A stretch of 64,000 nucleotides of DNA from Bifidobacterium amazonense (GCF_018555435.2 NZ_JAFEJT020000011.1:1-64000); one strand, 5' to 3'; positions 1-9,422 are shown, counted from the first letter of the stretch. The notes: a model not told the origin generated them from the letters alone. Program-made: numbers and translations.

Positions 1-126
1 TACAAGGGCAGCGAGGAGCACCTGTACACGGCCGATCAGAACGAGTACAAGGTCAACACCACGAAGAACGGCTACACCGGCAACGGCGTGATGCTGTACG
101 CCTCCCTGACCAAGGTCACCGAGTGA
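1..126 (+). CDS. 3' end of a secreted protein with a DUF5648-type repeat (partial)
   Basis: An open frame enters from the left edge and stops at TGA 124-126, giving 41 residues. It contains the pattern H-L-Y-T-A-D-Q-N-E followed by a Gly/Tyr-rich stretch, as in DUF5648 repeats (Y/H-x-F/L-Y-T-x-D-x-N-E). The same repeat occurs three times in the convergent gene at 281-2428, so the two neighbours are probably related secreted surface proteins. Only the last repeat is visible, so the rest of the architecture is unknown. Confidence 0.7.
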   Translation, partial: YKGSEEHLYTADQNEYKVNTTKNGYTGNGVMLYASLTKVTE

Positions 127-168
127 CATCAGACGGCATGACCCACAGGGTCTAACCGTCGAACGATG

Positions 169-203
169 AAAGGGCCAGCCCCCACCACGGGGACTGGCCC
201 TTT
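169..203. terminator. Shared Rho-independent terminator between convergent genes
   Basis: A perfect 10-bp stem (AAAGGGCCAG / CTGGCCCTTT) with a 15-nt loop lies 42 bp after the stop of the left gene and 77 bp after the stop of the right gene. The A and T runs at the stem ends allow it to work on both strands. Confidence 0.8.
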
Positions 204-280
204 CGTCATATGCGAGAACGATAGTCGATGTTTAGCAGTGGAAGGAACCCGTCTTCCGAGGCTTATTTATCGACGCTCGA

Positions 281-2428
281 TCAGTAGCCGAGGAAAGCGG
301 TGCCTTCGTTCTTCCAACCGTACTTCTTGGACAGAGCGGACTGCTCGTTACGGTCGGTGGACAGGAGGTGGCGGCTGTCCTTGTGCAGGCGCGACACGGT
401 GACGGTGCCGGTGTACGTGGGGGTGAAGAAGGCGATGCCTTCGTAGTTCCAGTCCGCCTTCTTGGACAGCGAGGTCTTCTCGTTGTCGTCAGAAGACCAG
501 ACATGGTCGCCATTCACCTTGTTGTACAGACGGTAAACCGGGGTGACGATCGGATCGGAGATAGCGGCGATCTGAGCCTTGACGGCCGTGGTGCCGGGGA
601 ACTCGGTGAATTCCTGGAGATCCTCGTTCTTCTCCACTGCCGGGGCCTCGAACAGTCGGCCTTCATCGGACCAGCCGCCCTTGGTGCTGGTGGTGGAAGT
701 CAGGACCGCGATCTCGTTCGCGTCGCTAGTGTAGAAGTGCTCGCCGGCCTTGTACAGACGGTGCACGGTGGCTCCGCCGAGAACATTCGCGTTGGTTTCG
801 TGCTTGAACACGAGCTTCTGCCAAGCGGTGGCAAGCTCCTTGACCAGCTTGGACGCGGTCTCGGAAGTGATGCCCGAAGCAGGGGCAGCGTACTTCGCGG
901 CGACGTATTCGTCCTGAATCTTCTTGTACGTCGACTTGTATTCAGCCCAAGAAGACGCCTCGAAGCGTTCCGCGTTCGCGTCATTGACCTCGATGTACTT
1001 GAACGCAGAAGTCACAGTGTCGGCGGTGTACTGGGACCAGACGGCAGTCAGCACGAAGTCTTCAGTCGTGTCGGTGAACAGCTGGCCGAAGCTGTAGGCC
1101 TTGCCATTCAGAGTCCAGCCAACCAGCGTGTAACCGGAACGCGTCCAAGCCGGAGCGTCAGAAGAATTCAGCGTGGAGCCGGCATCGAAGTACTTCACGA
1201 CGTCATCGTGCTTGCCGTTGTAAGAGGCATCCTGGAACGTGACCTTCACCTGAGTGGTCTTGTTGCCGTACACCGCGACAAAGCGAACGTTGTTCGTAAT
1301 GGCAACGTTGTTGATCGCGTCATTGCCCTTGGTCACATACTTCTCGGAACCGACATACGCATTGAACGCATCGACGGTGGCATTGGAACCGGAATCAGCC
1401 ACGGCCAGCCAGCCCTTGAAGGCATATCCGGCAACGGTCGGATTCGCAGGCAGCTTGGCATAGGAGCCGCTGGCGACTTCCTGAGAGTCGTACAGGGCGC
1501 CATCATTGTAGAAGCGGACCGTGTAAGCCTTGGACGTGGACTTGAGAGAGAAGGTACGATCTTCGTTCACACCCAGCGTGATCGAATCGCCCGGCTTGTA
1601 CTCCTTGCCGGAATCGTCACGGTCGCGAGTCCACACCGGAGAAGTCTCGGCCTGAGTCGTATCGTCGTTCTGCGGATAGGAGAACCACGCCGGAATGGTG
1701 AACTTGGAACCGTTCGCCACGTCCACGACGAGATCCTGATCCGACGTGCCGTCGGACTTCGCACCGGTCACATAGCCAGCGGAATCGCCCTTAACGGTAA
1801 CCGTACGAACAGCATCCTTGCCGGCAACGGCAGCCACGGTGACCTTGACCTGATCGCCCGGATCGCCAGCGGCGACAGCCAGGAACTTCGGATCGGACAG
1901 AGTGGAGACGGTGAAGGCCTTGCCCTTGGTCGGAGTGACGAGGTAGCTGGTGACCAGCTGATGGTCGCCGCCCTTATCGACGGGCAGCACGTTCTTCGAC
2001 AGTTCCTTCGTTCCCTGCTGGACCTGGAAGTACTCGCCACCGGGCAGCTGCTCGTACTTGGCGAGGTCGGTCAGATCAAAGGAAACCACGGAACGGCCGC
2101 TCTCGGTGACCGTGTCGGCGTAGTTATAGGACTTGAGGACGGACAGGGTGGTGTCCTCCTTGATAACGGTATTCCAATCCGCCGGGGTCTTACCGTCCAG
2201 AGTCCAAGTCTCATCGTCATATCCGTAAGCGTTGACGATATCAGCGAGGGTCTCGCCCTTGTAGCCCGTGACGCTGCCGGAACCCTTAAACGTCACCGTG
2301 GCCTGATCCTCGGCCGCGGTGCTGGGAGCAGCGTTCGCGGTGCCGGCGGCGACGCCCATGGTCGCGAGCATCGCGACGGAGGCGAGGCCGGCGAGCGGCG
2401 CGCGCCAAACCTTGTTGTTTCCTGTCAT
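281..2428 (-). CDS. Secreted multidomain protein with InlB-type and DUF5648 repeats
   Basis: The protein has 715 residues. ATG at 2428 is chosen over the in-frame ATG at 2455 because AGAAAGG lies about 9 nt upstream of it. Residues 1 to about 33 form a signal peptide ending A-N-A. Two InlB B-repeat-like (Listeria-Bacteroides) segments follow in the middle (G-Y-A-F-K-G-W and G-Y-T-L-V-G-W), then a helical FIVAR-like stretch, then three DUF5648 repeats at the C-terminus (H-x-F-Y-T-S-D-A-N-E and variants). There is no LPXTG motif or C-terminal membrane anchor, so it is probably released or held non-covalently. The ligand is not predictable. It resembles the end of the convergent gene at 1-126. 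Confidence 0.75.
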   Translation of the reverse strand: MTGNNKVWRAPLAGLASVAMLATMGVAAGTANAAPSTAAEDQATVTFKGSGSVTGYKGETLADIVNAYGYDDETWTLDGKTPADWNTVIKEDTTLSVLKSYNYADTVTESGRSVVSFDLTDLAKYEQLPGGEYFQVQQGTKELSKNVLPVDKGGDHQLVTSYLVTPTKGKAFTVSTLSDPKFLAVAAGDPGDQVKVTVAAVAGKDAVRTVTVKGDSAGYVTGAKSDGTSDQDLVVDVANGSKFTIPAWFSYPQNDDTTQAETSPVWTRDRDDSGKEYKPGDSITLGVNEDRTFSLKSTSKAYTVRFYNDGALYDSQEVASGSYAKLPANPTVAGYAFKGWLAVADSGSNATVDAFNAYVGSEKYVTKGNDAINNVAITNNVRFVAVYGNKTTQVKVTFQDASYNGKHDDVVKYFDAGSTLNSSDAPAWTRSGYTLVGWTLNGKAYSFGQLFTDTTEDFVLTAVWSQYTADTVTSAFKYIEVNDANAERFEASSWAEYKSTYKKIQDEYVAAKYAAPASGITSETASKLVKELATAWQKLVFKHETNANVLGGATVHRLYKAGEHFYTSDANEIAVLTSTTSTKGGWSDEGRLFEAPAVEKNEDLQEFTEFPGTTAVKAQIAAISDPIVTPVYRLYNKVNGDHVWSSDDNEKTSLSKKADWNYEGIAFFTPTYTGTVTVSRLHKDSRHLLSTDRNEQSALSKKYGWKNEGTAFLGY

Positions 2429-2466
2429 AGTCAGGAACCTTTCTTCTAGGGACATCGGGTTTTCTT

Positions 2467-2483
2467 ATGGGGACTTTCCCCAT
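2467..2483. other. Palindrome in the leader of the secreted-protein gene
   Basis: ATGGGGA / TCCCCAT are 7-bp arms around CTT. It lies between the predicted promoter and the start codon of the gene at 281-2428, so it could be a leader hairpin or a protein-binding site. The role is inferred only from position. Confidence 0.35.
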
Positions 2484-2497
2484 CCCGACTGTGCTCT

Positions 2498-2527
2498 TTT
2501 TTACCTCTACCCCTCGGACATTGTCAA
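2498..2527 (-). promoter_or_regulatory. Predicted sigma-70-type promoter of the secreted-protein gene
   Basis: On the minus strand a perfect TTGACA (2527-2522) is followed after 18 bp by TAAAAA (2503-2498). The leader to the start codon at 2428 would be about 65 nt. Confidence 0.5.
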
Positions 2528-2974
2528 CTCGGGGTCGGGAGGCATCTCACAGAATCCGTGTCGGGTTCCACAAGTCTGCCTCAACTCGGTTGACAGTCTA
2601 GCGCCAGCCCGTCCCAAGCTTTCCGGGCGACTTTATGGGGGTATTCCAGCGTTTTCCCCGGCGACTACGGGCTTCTACGTAGCTTTGCCAAACGCTGAAT
2701 CCTTTCAGGCAAATATCAGGAATGAGACGTTCGTATTTCCTTTTTGTTACGCCACCTTATAAGAGAAAGTGATGGCTTCGGCGTGTCGTCGTGAACCGCC
2801 TTGGAATCGGATGCGACAATGACCTCACATGTCCGCTTGGCGAACTCCGTATCAGCTCGACACGCCCGAACTTCCCCCCTATCGGCAAAACGGGCCATTT
2901 ATGTCCGTGGACGCATTTATCGTTCGTTTTAGGCGCGGGATTTGTGTGCGAGCATAAGTTTTGTACCTACTCTT
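2528..2974. other. Intergenic DNA without a convincing gene
   Basis: This part of the 720-bp gap between the genes at 281-2428 and 3149-5620 is lower in GC than its surroundings. Short open frames are present (for example 2791-2979 on plus), but none has a ribosome-binding site or a recognisable product. Confidence 0.4.
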
Positions 2975-3009
2975 CGTAATGCGTTACGCAAAATGCATTA
3001 CGCTTTTTT
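2975..3009 (+). terminator. Orphan terminator-like hairpin on the plus strand
   Basis: CGTAATGC / GCATTACG (2975-2982 and 2995-3002) is followed by a run of six T (3004-3009). No plus-strand gene ends just upstream, so it may terminate an unannotated short transcript or act as a secondary stop. Confidence 0.5.
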
Positions 3010-3022
3010 CGGGACATCGCGG

Positions 3023-3070
3023 TGTCGTGAGCCCCCGCAGGCGATCACTCGTCTGCGGGGGCTCACGACA
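3023..3070 (-). terminator. Long hairpin downstream of the YfhO-family gene
   Basis: Two perfect 18-bp arms (3023-3040 and 3053-3070) with a 12-nt loop lie about 80 nt after the stop of the minus-strand gene at 3149-5620. There is no T-tract beside the stem, so it may act with the neighbouring hairpin at 2975-3002. Confidence 0.55.
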
Positions 3071-3148
3071 TTTCTGGGCCGGTTTCCCGATTCCCGGGTT
3101 CCCGGCCCTCCCAAGGCCACGGTGTAAGGATCCGCGGCCGGCTCCTCA

Positions 3149-5620
3149 TCAGATCGCGGCGAGCAGCTCGTTCTCCTTCCTGGAGCACACGATCGCCGCG
3201 ACCAGCAGCACCGCACCCACGCCGGTGGCGATGAAGAACAGCCGCTGCGTGGTCGGCTCGTACTTCAGCTCGACGGTATGCTTCCCCGCGGGCACCTCCA
3301 CGGTTCGGAACAGGCCGTTGCCCTTGTACAGGTCCGTCTTCTGCCCGTCGATGTAGGCGTTCCAGCCGGTGTCGGCGTATTCCGCGACCACCAGATACTT
3401 CTTGGCCGTCGTGGACACGGTGATCGTCATATTGCCGTTGCCGGCCGTCTGCACGTTCTCGATGCCGGAGGTCGTGTCCACGTCGCCGGAACCGTCCGTC
3501 TCCCCCGCATCCGTCGACGCACCATCCGCGGCATCATCCGGAACCCCATACTCGCGGCTGAAGAACACCGTGTTCGTCCGGTACTCCTCACCCATGTCGG
3601 CGAGCACATCCGCGTTCGTGTCATAGACCACCGCATTGTCCACCAGCTGGACCTCGGGCGCGGTCTCGCCCAAGTCCTTGACCAGCAGACCGTCGTCGCC
3701 CACGGCCGTCATGCCCTCGCCGCTCGAATACTCGGGAGTATCCTCCTGATTGGGACTGCTGACGATATATTTGACGCCCATGTAGCGCAGCAGGTTCTCG
3801 TTGCGCACGTTCAGGAACACCGTGTTCGTCGGGCTGGACTTGTACGCGGTCTCGTCGATCGCGTTGTAATAGGCCATGATGTCCTCGTTCGTCATGCTCA
3901 GGCCATGGCCGCGAATATCGCGCAGACCGTAGAACATCGGCGAGTCGACGGGGAAATCGACGTTCTTGGACACGATCTTCTCGCCGTTCTTCGTATGCTC
4001 CTGCAGATACGTGATCGTCGACGTCGCCGGCGGCACCGCGGGCGCGCTCTTGTCGACAAGCGGCACGTACTGCGCGGCGAAATAGCCCGTATCCACGACG
4101 ACCGAACCGCACAGCGCGATCGTGCACACGATCGACAGCGCCTGCGCCGCGCGACCACGCAGCACGCCCGTCAGACACGTGCGGGCGATCACTACCAGCA
4201 GGAACACGATCACCACCGCCAGCGCCAGCCGCCGCTGCAGCGCACCGTATCCGTTCTCCTGCAGGCCGAGGCCGCGCGTACGCAGCGCGATGGCCGCGAA
4301 CCCGGCCGCTCCGATCGCCGCGGCGACCCATACGGGCACACGGTCGCGCATCGTGTCGAACACGCGCGTCAGCAGATCGTCCATGTTGATGCCGAGCATC
4401 ACGGCGAGCGCGAAGTTCAACAGAATGACGATGCGGAACTTGTACGAGGTGTTCACCATCGGCATGTGCGTGAATACGATGTCAAGGGCCGGCGTGAACA
4501 GCAGCAGCGTGACCACGATGGCCGAGATCGCGAAGAAGCCGACGCGCGGCTTGCTGCGGAAATGCACGACGGTCAACGCGACGGTGAGCACGGCCAGCAC
4601 GCCCGTGTACAGCATGCTTTCGATGTTGTTGCGCGTCGCGGTGGTGGCGAGGAACGGGAACACCAGCGTCTTGAGCTGCGGCCATTCCAGGCCGATGGTG
4701 CTCCAGCCGGCGCGCGACTCCGAATAGCCGTTCGAACCGACCGACGTAAGCAGCTCACCCGTGTACGGCAGGGACATCACCGCGCCGACCGCGACCGAGC
4801 CGATGCCGCACGCGAGCGTGGCCGCAAGCCTGCGCCACGAGCCCCAATGGCGGCGGCATGCATAGAACAGCGCATAGAAGAACGCCAGATACAGGAAGTA
4901 CGCGGCAAACGTGGGCATGCCCGCCATGAGCATCAGGAAGGTGAGGACGGCGGTCCACACCATATATTTCACCTTCAACTGCTTCACCAGCAGGTCAAGC
5001 ACCATGAACAGCCACGGCGCGTACATGCCGACCTCGGTGTGCGGCCATCCCTGCCAGGTGACCATGGCCGCGGACAGCGCGTACGTGGTGCCGGCGATGA
5101 AGCCGCCACGCGCCGAATAGCCCAGCTGGCGCATGAGGAACACCATGCCGAGGAAGGCGACGACCACCTTGAGCACGGCGATCAGCGGCATCGCGATATC
5201 GAACGGCAATATATATAGGTAGTTCAACGGCGAAAAATACAGGTTCACCGTCATGGGCGCGCCGATGCTGAACATCGGCACCCACGAGGTGAAGATGCCC
5301 GCATGGATGGTCGTGTAGGCGATCGGCAGCACGTTGTCGGTGATGTCCGAATAGCAGTAGCCCTGCGTGGCCACGCCGAGCGATGAGAACGGCTTCCAAC
5401 GGTACAGGCAGTTGGTGTACGAGTACGACCAGTGGCCGAAGACGACGTTGTGGTACACCACCATGAGCAGGGCGATCAGTCCCGCCACGACGCAGAGCGC
5501 GGCGATGAGCGACCGCCGGCGCTTCGGGGACAGCCACGGGACGCCGTGCCGTACGGACGGGCCGGCGGCGGATGAGCCGTCTGAAGATGCACTGTCTGAA
5601 ACCGCGCGCGACATGGACAT
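3149..5620 (-). CDS. YfhO-family polytopic membrane protein
   Basis: The protein has 823 residues. AAGGA lies about 9 nt upstream of the ATG at 5620. The first two thirds contain many hydrophobic helices. A soluble extracytoplasmic domain follows (about residues 530-790), then one last helix and a short basic tail. This layout fits the YfhO family, a GT-C-like fold linked in other Gram-positive bacteria to glycosylation of surface polymers. The divergent neighbour is a dolichyl-phosphate-mannose-synthase-like GT2 enzyme, which could supply a lipid-linked sugar donor; that partnership is inferred from position. The acceptor is unknown. Confidence 0.8.
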   Translation of the reverse strand: MSMSRAVSDSASSDGSSAAGPSVRHGVPWLSPKRRRSLIAALCVVAGLIALLMVVYHNVVFGHWSYSYTNCLYRWKPFSSLGVATQGYCYSDITDNVLPIAYTTIHAGIFTSWVPMFSIGAPMTVNLYFSPLNYLYILPFDIAMPLIAVLKVVVAFLGMVFLMRQLGYSARGGFIAGTTYALSAAMVTWQGWPHTEVGMYAPWLFMVLDLLVKQLKVKYMVWTAVLTFLMLMAGMPTFAAYFLYLAFFYALFYACRRHWGSWRRLAATLACGIGSVAVGAVMSLPYTGELLTSVGSNGYSESRAGWSTIGLEWPQLKTLVFPFLATTATRNNIESMLYTGVLAVLTVALTVVHFRSKPRVGFFAISAIVVTLLLFTPALDIVFTHMPMVNTSYKFRIVILLNFALAVMLGINMDDLLTRVFDTMRDRVPVWVAAAIGAAGFAAIALRTRGLGLQENGYGALQRRLALAVVIVFLLVVIARTCLTGVLRGRAAQALSIVCTIALCGSVVVDTGYFAAQYVPLVDKSAPAVPPATSTITYLQEHTKNGEKIVSKNVDFPVDSPMFYGLRDIRGHGLSMTNEDIMAYYNAIDETAYKSSPTNTVFLNVRNENLLRYMGVKYIVSSPNQEDTPEYSSGEGMTAVGDDGLLVKDLGETAPEVQLVDNAVVYDTNADVLADMGEEYRTNTVFFSREYGVPDDAADGASTDAGETDGSGDVDTTSGIENVQTAGNGNMTITVSTTAKKYLVVAEYADTGWNAYIDGQKTDLYKGNGLFRTVEVPAGKHTVELKYEPTTQRLFFIATGVGAVLLVAAIVCSRKENELLAAI

Positions 5621-5837
5621 ACTGGGGATTCCTTACTTTCGCACTACCTTGGAACTGGACCGATAATACACGCGCGAACTGAACTCAAATCTGAACGGAC
5701 GGTGAACGGGACGGCAACCGGGAACGTCACCGAGTAGGATTGAAGCGTTTGCATCGCAGGACCGGACACCACGGCGGCCCGCCGCGCCGGCCGACAGCCC
5801 GGGCCGACGGCCGATCGGACGGATCGGCCGCACGGTC

Positions 5838-5901
5838 TGACAGCCGCACGGCCCGATAGCCACACGGCCCGACAGCCGCACGGCCCGACAGCCACACGGC
5901 C
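5838..5901. repeat. Four tandem 16-bp repeats between divergent envelope genes
   Basis: Four consecutive 16-bp units of the form CGACAGCCGCACGGCC occur in the 307-bp gap between the YfhO gene and the glycosyltransferase gene. Position 9 alternates G, A, G, A, giving a 32-bp higher-order period. The array ends 26 bp before the start codon at 5928. The rest of the gap is GC-rich with no other clear signal. Confidence 0.8.
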
Positions 5902-5927
5902 CGACATACAGCTTAAAAAGAGGAATC

Positions 5928-6953
5928 ATGCGTCTGTTTATCCAAATCCCCTGCCTGAACGAGGAGAAGACCCTCCCGCTCGTGCTCAAGGAGCTCCCCA
6001 CCAGCATTCCCGGCATCGACGACGTCGAATGGCTGGTCATCGACGACGGCTGCTCCGACAAGACCGTCGAAGTCGCCAAATCGTACGGCGTGAAGCATTT
6101 CGTGCACCATGCCAAGCCGATGGGCCTCGCCCGCGCGTTCCGCGACGGCGCCGACTACGCGCTCAAGCACGGCGCCGACATCGTCGTCAACACGGACGGC
6201 GACAACCAGTATCCGAGCCGGTACATCGCCGATCTCGTGCAGCCGATCGTGCGTCACGAGGCCGAAATCGTCGTCGGCGACCGACAGACCTCCAAGATCG
6301 CGGAATTCTCCGCGTTCAAGAAACTCATGCAGCACTTCGGCTCGTGGGTCGTCAACAAGGCCGCCGGCACGCACATCCCGGACGCGGCCAGCGGCTTCCG
6401 CGCCTACTCGAAGAAGGCGCTCATCCAGCTGAACATCGTCACCGAATTCAGCTACTGCATGGAGACCATCATCCAGGCCGGCAACAAGCGCGTGCCGATC
6501 ACCAGCGTGCCGATCACCACCAACGCGAAGACGCGCGAATCGCGCCTGTTCTCGAACATCTTCGAGCATATGGCCAAGTCGGGCGGCGCGATCATCCGCA
6601 GCTTCCTCATGTTCAAGTCGAACGTGATCTTCAAGTGGGCGGCGATCGTGTTCGGCGTGCTCGGACTGATCCCGTTCGTGCGGTATCTCGTGTTCTTCTT
6701 CCAGGGGCATTCCGCGGGGCATCTGCAGTCGATGCTGGCCGGAGTGGCGCTGATTCTGCTGGCCGCGTTCTGCATCGCGCTGCAGATCATCTCGGAGGTG
6801 CAGAGGATTCAGCGGCGGCTGGTCGAGGATCAGCTGGAACGCGTGAAGGAGATCCAGTATTGCGAGCCTTATCAGAGGATCTGGGGCAAGCAGGACGAGT
6901 TCGGCGGGTATGACGGGGCGCCGACGGGGATTGACGAGGTCCACGCCGCATGA
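5928..6953 (+). CDS. Glycosyltransferase family 2, polyprenyl-phosphate sugar synthase-like
   Basis: The protein has 341 residues; AGAGG lies a few bases before the ATG. Residues 1 to about 230 are a GT-A fold with the N-terminal P-C-L-N-E-E motif, V-I-D-D-G-C-S-D, and N-T-D-G-D-N-Q-Y-P, which contains the metal-binding D-x-D. Two hydrophobic helices near residues 238-262 and 268-290 anchor it in the membrane, as in DPM1/GtrB-like enzymes that transfer a sugar from a nucleotide donor to a polyprenyl phosphate. The next gene overlaps it by 4 bp (ATGA), so they are translationally coupled. The sugar is not predictable. Confidence 0.85.
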   Translation: MRLFIQIPCLNEEKTLPLVLKELPTSIPGIDDVEWLVIDDGCSDKTVEVAKSYGVKHFVHHAKPMGLARAFRDGADYALKHGADIVVNTDGDNQYPSRYIADLVQPIVRHEAEIVVGDRQTSKIAEFSAFKKLMQHFGSWVVNKAAGTHIPDAASGFRAYSKKALIQLNIVTEFSYCMETIIQAGNKRVPITSVPITTNAKTRESRLFSNIFEHMAKSGGAIIRSFLMFKSNVIFKWAAIVFGVLGLIPFVRYLVFFFQGHSAGHLQSMLAGVALILLAAFCIALQIISEVQRIQRRLVEDQLERVKEIQYCEPYQRIWGKQDEFGGYDGAPTGIDEVHAA

Positions 6954-8200
6954 CCGCACGGAATAATGCGCCGCGAGTGGTGGCGTTTGGGACGTTTAAT
7001 GTGCGGAAGCATCCTCGGGTAGGGATTCTGATCGATGGACTGCGCAAGAACGGGTGCGTGGTGGAGGAGATCAACCGTCCGCTGACGCTCTCGACCGCGC
7101 AGCGCGTGGAGATCCTCAAGAAGCCGTGGAAACTGTTCGGCTTCGCATGGAACCTGCTCGGCCTGTGGCGCGGGCTGCGCCGCGACGCGCGCGCATGGAT
7201 GAAGCGCAACGGCCGGCCGGACGCGGTACTCGTGGGCTACATGGGGCATTTCGACGTGCTGCTCGCGCATCACGTGTTCCGCGGCGTGCCGATCATCCTC
7301 GACCATCTCATCTTCGCCGGCGACACGGCCAAGGATCGCGGCGCGCAGGGGCTCAAGGTCAAGCTGCTGAAGCGTCTGGACCGTATGGCGATCGACGCCG
7401 CCACGCTCACGCTGCTCGACACGCGCGAGCATCAGGCCATGTGCAAGCCGGGCGACGAGACCATGGTCGTGCCGGTCGGCGCGCCGGACGAATGGTACGC
7501 GGCCGGAGCGGCGCAGGATACATCGACGGCAACGGCGACAACGGCCGACGGTACAGACGGCACCGCCGTCTCCGTCGCAGGTACTCAGGCCGCATCGGCG
7601 AACGCGGCGGAACAGTCGTCCGCGCCGATCCGTCATGCATCCCGCAGTCATGCAGATCGCACCGCGGACATCGTGTTCTACGGACTGTACACGCCGCTGC
7701 AGGGCGTGCCGGTCATCGCGCAGGCCGCGCGCGAACTCGCGTCGCGCGGACTCACGCCCAAGTTCACGCTCATCGGCAAGGGACAGGACTACGCCGAAGT
7801 GCGCCGCATCGCGGACGGACTCGACAACGTGGAGTTCCGCGAGTGGGTCGAGCCGGAGGAACTGCCGGCATTGGTGGCCTCGCACGCGATCTCGCTCGGC
7901 ATCTTCTCCACCACGCCGAAGGGACTGCACGTGGTACCGAACAAGGTGTACCAGTCGATGGCCGCCGGCTGCGCGGTCATCACCAGCAACACCGCACCGC
8001 AGCGACGCATGCTCGGCGACGGCGTCGTGTACGTCGCGCCCGGCGATCCGGTCGCGCTGGCGGACGCGATCGAACGGCTGCTCGACGATCCGGCGGCACT
8101 GTGCGAGGCGCAGCAGGCCGCCGTCGCGACGGCGCAGTCGTTCACCGACGACAAGATCACCCGGCCGCTGACCGAATGGATACGTGCGCATACCCGGTGA
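6950..8200 (+). CDS. GT-B fold glycosyltransferase (family 4-like)
   Basis: The protein has 416 residues and starts inside the stop of the GT2 gene (ATGA overlap). The C-terminal half has a GT4-like donor-binding region: F-Y-G-L-Y-T-P-L-Q-G, then I-G-K-G, then G-L-H-V-V-P-N-K-V-Y-Q-S-M-A-A-G. Between the two lobes is an Ala/Thr-rich linker (about residues 185-235) that is poorly conserved in character and probably flexible. It most likely acts in the same surface polysaccharide or glycolipid pathway as its neighbours. Donor and acceptor are unknown. Confidence 0.8.
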   Translation: MTARNNAPRVVAFGTFNVRKHPRVGILIDGLRKNGCVVEEINRPLTLSTAQRVEILKKPWKLFGFAWNLLGLWRGLRRDARAWMKRNGRPDAVLVGYMGHFDVLLAHHVFRGVPIILDHLIFAGDTAKDRGAQGLKVKLLKRLDRMAIDAATLTLLDTREHQAMCKPGDETMVVPVGAPDEWYAAGAAQDTSTATATTADGTDGTAVSVAGTQAASANAAEQSSAPIRHASRSHADRTADIVFYGLYTPLQGVPVIAQAARELASRGLTPKFTLIGKGQDYAEVRRIADGLDNVEFREWVEPEELPALVASHAISLGIFSTTPKGLHVVPNKVYQSMAAGCAVITSNTAPQRRMLGDGVVYVAPGDPVALADAIERLLDDPAALCEAQQAAVATAQSFTDDKITRPLTEWIRAHTR

Positions 8201-8382
8201 CGGGATTCGGTGACGCGGTTCGGGAACGGGATTCGGGAACGGGACCCGGCAGCGGGATCCGGTGAGGACGAGGTCATGCTGAACGGATGCGGTCCGGATG
8301 CGGTCCAGTTACGGTCCGTCTGCGGACCGACTGCCGGCCGGCCGGGCGCGAGACGTGACCAAATGATGTGAGGAAAACGACC

Positions 8383-9315
8383 ATGAATATGTTGAAGAAA
8401 ATCGCGAAATCGCCGGTGACGCGCTGGGTGTTCCTGGCCGTCGCGCTGGCGGGACTGCTGTGGGCGGTCATCAAGAACTGGGATTCGCTCCTGTCCGCGC
8501 TGGCGGTGCTGCCGCCGTGGATCGCCGTGGTCAGCGTGGTGCTGTCCATCGTGTACGTGTTCTTCACGCTGTGGTCGTGGAAGGTGATCCTCGCCGATCT
8601 CGGCTCCGATCTGAACTGGAACGCGGCGGTGCAGCTGTTCGGCGTCAGCCAGATCGGCAAATACATTCCCGGCGGCGTGTGGAACATCGTCGCCGCGGCG
8701 GAAATCGGACGCGACCATAAGATCCCGGCCCGCCGGTCGGTCACGGCCATGACCGTCGCTGTGCTCATCTCGCTGCTGTCCGGCACGGGCATCGGCGTGA
8801 TCACCGTGCTCGGCACGTCCGTGAACATTCAGGTACCGACGTGGATGATCGTCGTACTGCTGGCGGTACTGGTCGCCCTGCTCACTCCCCCGGTGCTCAA
8901 CCGGCTCATCGGATTCGGATTCGCGCTGCTCAAGCGGCCAGCTCCGGAACGGCAGATGACGTTCCGCGGACTCGGGCTCGCGACCCTGCTCGCGGTGATC
9001 GCGTGGGCCGTGGCGGGCGTGCAGGTGTGGCTGCTGGCGGTCGGCTTCGGCATGAAGGCTGGTCTTGCGGGCATGATGCTGGCGATCGGCGCCTATGCGC
9101 TGGCCTGGGTGGTCGGTTTTCTTGTGGTGTTCGTGCCGGCGGGCACCGGCGTGCGCGAAAGCGTGCTCGGACTGTTCTTCGCCGGAGTGCTCAGTTCCGG
9201 CGGCGTGCTGGCCGTGGTGCTGGTAAGCCGCATCGCCATGACCATCGCCGATCTGGTGTTCGCGGGCGTGGGCGCGCTGCTGCTGCAGCGGCATAAGGCA
9301 ACGCGTAATGCGTGA
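8383..9315 (+). CDS. Lysylphosphatidylglycerol synthase transmembrane region-like membrane protein
   Basis: The protein has 310 residues. ATG 8383 is preferred over the GTG at 8368 because GAGGA sits about 8 nt before it. About eight hydrophobic helices are visible, with the G-V-S-Q-I-G-K-Y-I-P-G-G-V-W-N motif typical of the UPF0104/LPG-synthase TM family (PF03706). The aminoacyl-transferase domain of true MprF is absent, so a lipid flippase or transport role is more likely than lysyl transfer. It follows the two glycosyltransferases on the same strand. Confidence 0.8.
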   Translation: MNMLKKIAKSPVTRWVFLAVALAGLLWAVIKNWDSLLSALAVLPPWIAVVSVVLSIVYVFFTLWSWKVILADLGSDLNWNAAVQLFGVSQIGKYIPGGVWNIVAAAEIGRDHKIPARRSVTAMTVAVLISLLSGTGIGVITVLGTSVNIQVPTWMIVVLLAVLVALLTPPVLNRLIGFGFALLKRPAPERQMTFRGLGLATLLAVIAWAVAGVQVWLLAVGFGMKAGLAGMMLAIGAYALAWVVGFLVVFVPAGTGVRESVLGLFFAGVLSSGGVLAVVLVSRIAMTIADLVFAGVGALLLQRHKATRNA

Positions 9316-9322
9316 TTGCGGT

Positions 9323-9422
9323 ATCGCGCGAAGCGCGATGCTGTGTTGTTTGCGGCCTTTGGCCGCGGAGCTCCCCCACCCGGCTTCGCCGGGAGCCCCC
9401 TCAGTGAGGGGGCCGAGGCTCC
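9323..9422. repeat. Cluster of four hairpins, REP-like element (copy 1)
   Basis: Successive perfect stems are ATCGCGC/GCGCGAT (9323-9339), GCGGCC/GGCCGC (9352-9366), CCCGGC/GCCGGG (9379-9393) and GCCCCCTCA/TGAGGGGGC (9395-9413). Outer arms GGAGC (9367-9371) and GCTCC (9418-9422) enclose the last two. It probably terminates the upstream plus-strand genes. The same layout, reversed, recurs at 42351-42396. Confidence 0.6.

Noticed and set aside
368..2449. Plus-strand open frame of 693 residues
   Set aside because: It is antisense to the secreted protein at 281-2428, has an Arg/Gly/Val-rich composition typical of GC-rich shadow frames and has no ribosome-binding site.
2791..2979. Small plus-strand frame before the orphan terminator
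   Set aside because: It has no ribosome-binding site and no family resemblance; the terminator alone is weak support.
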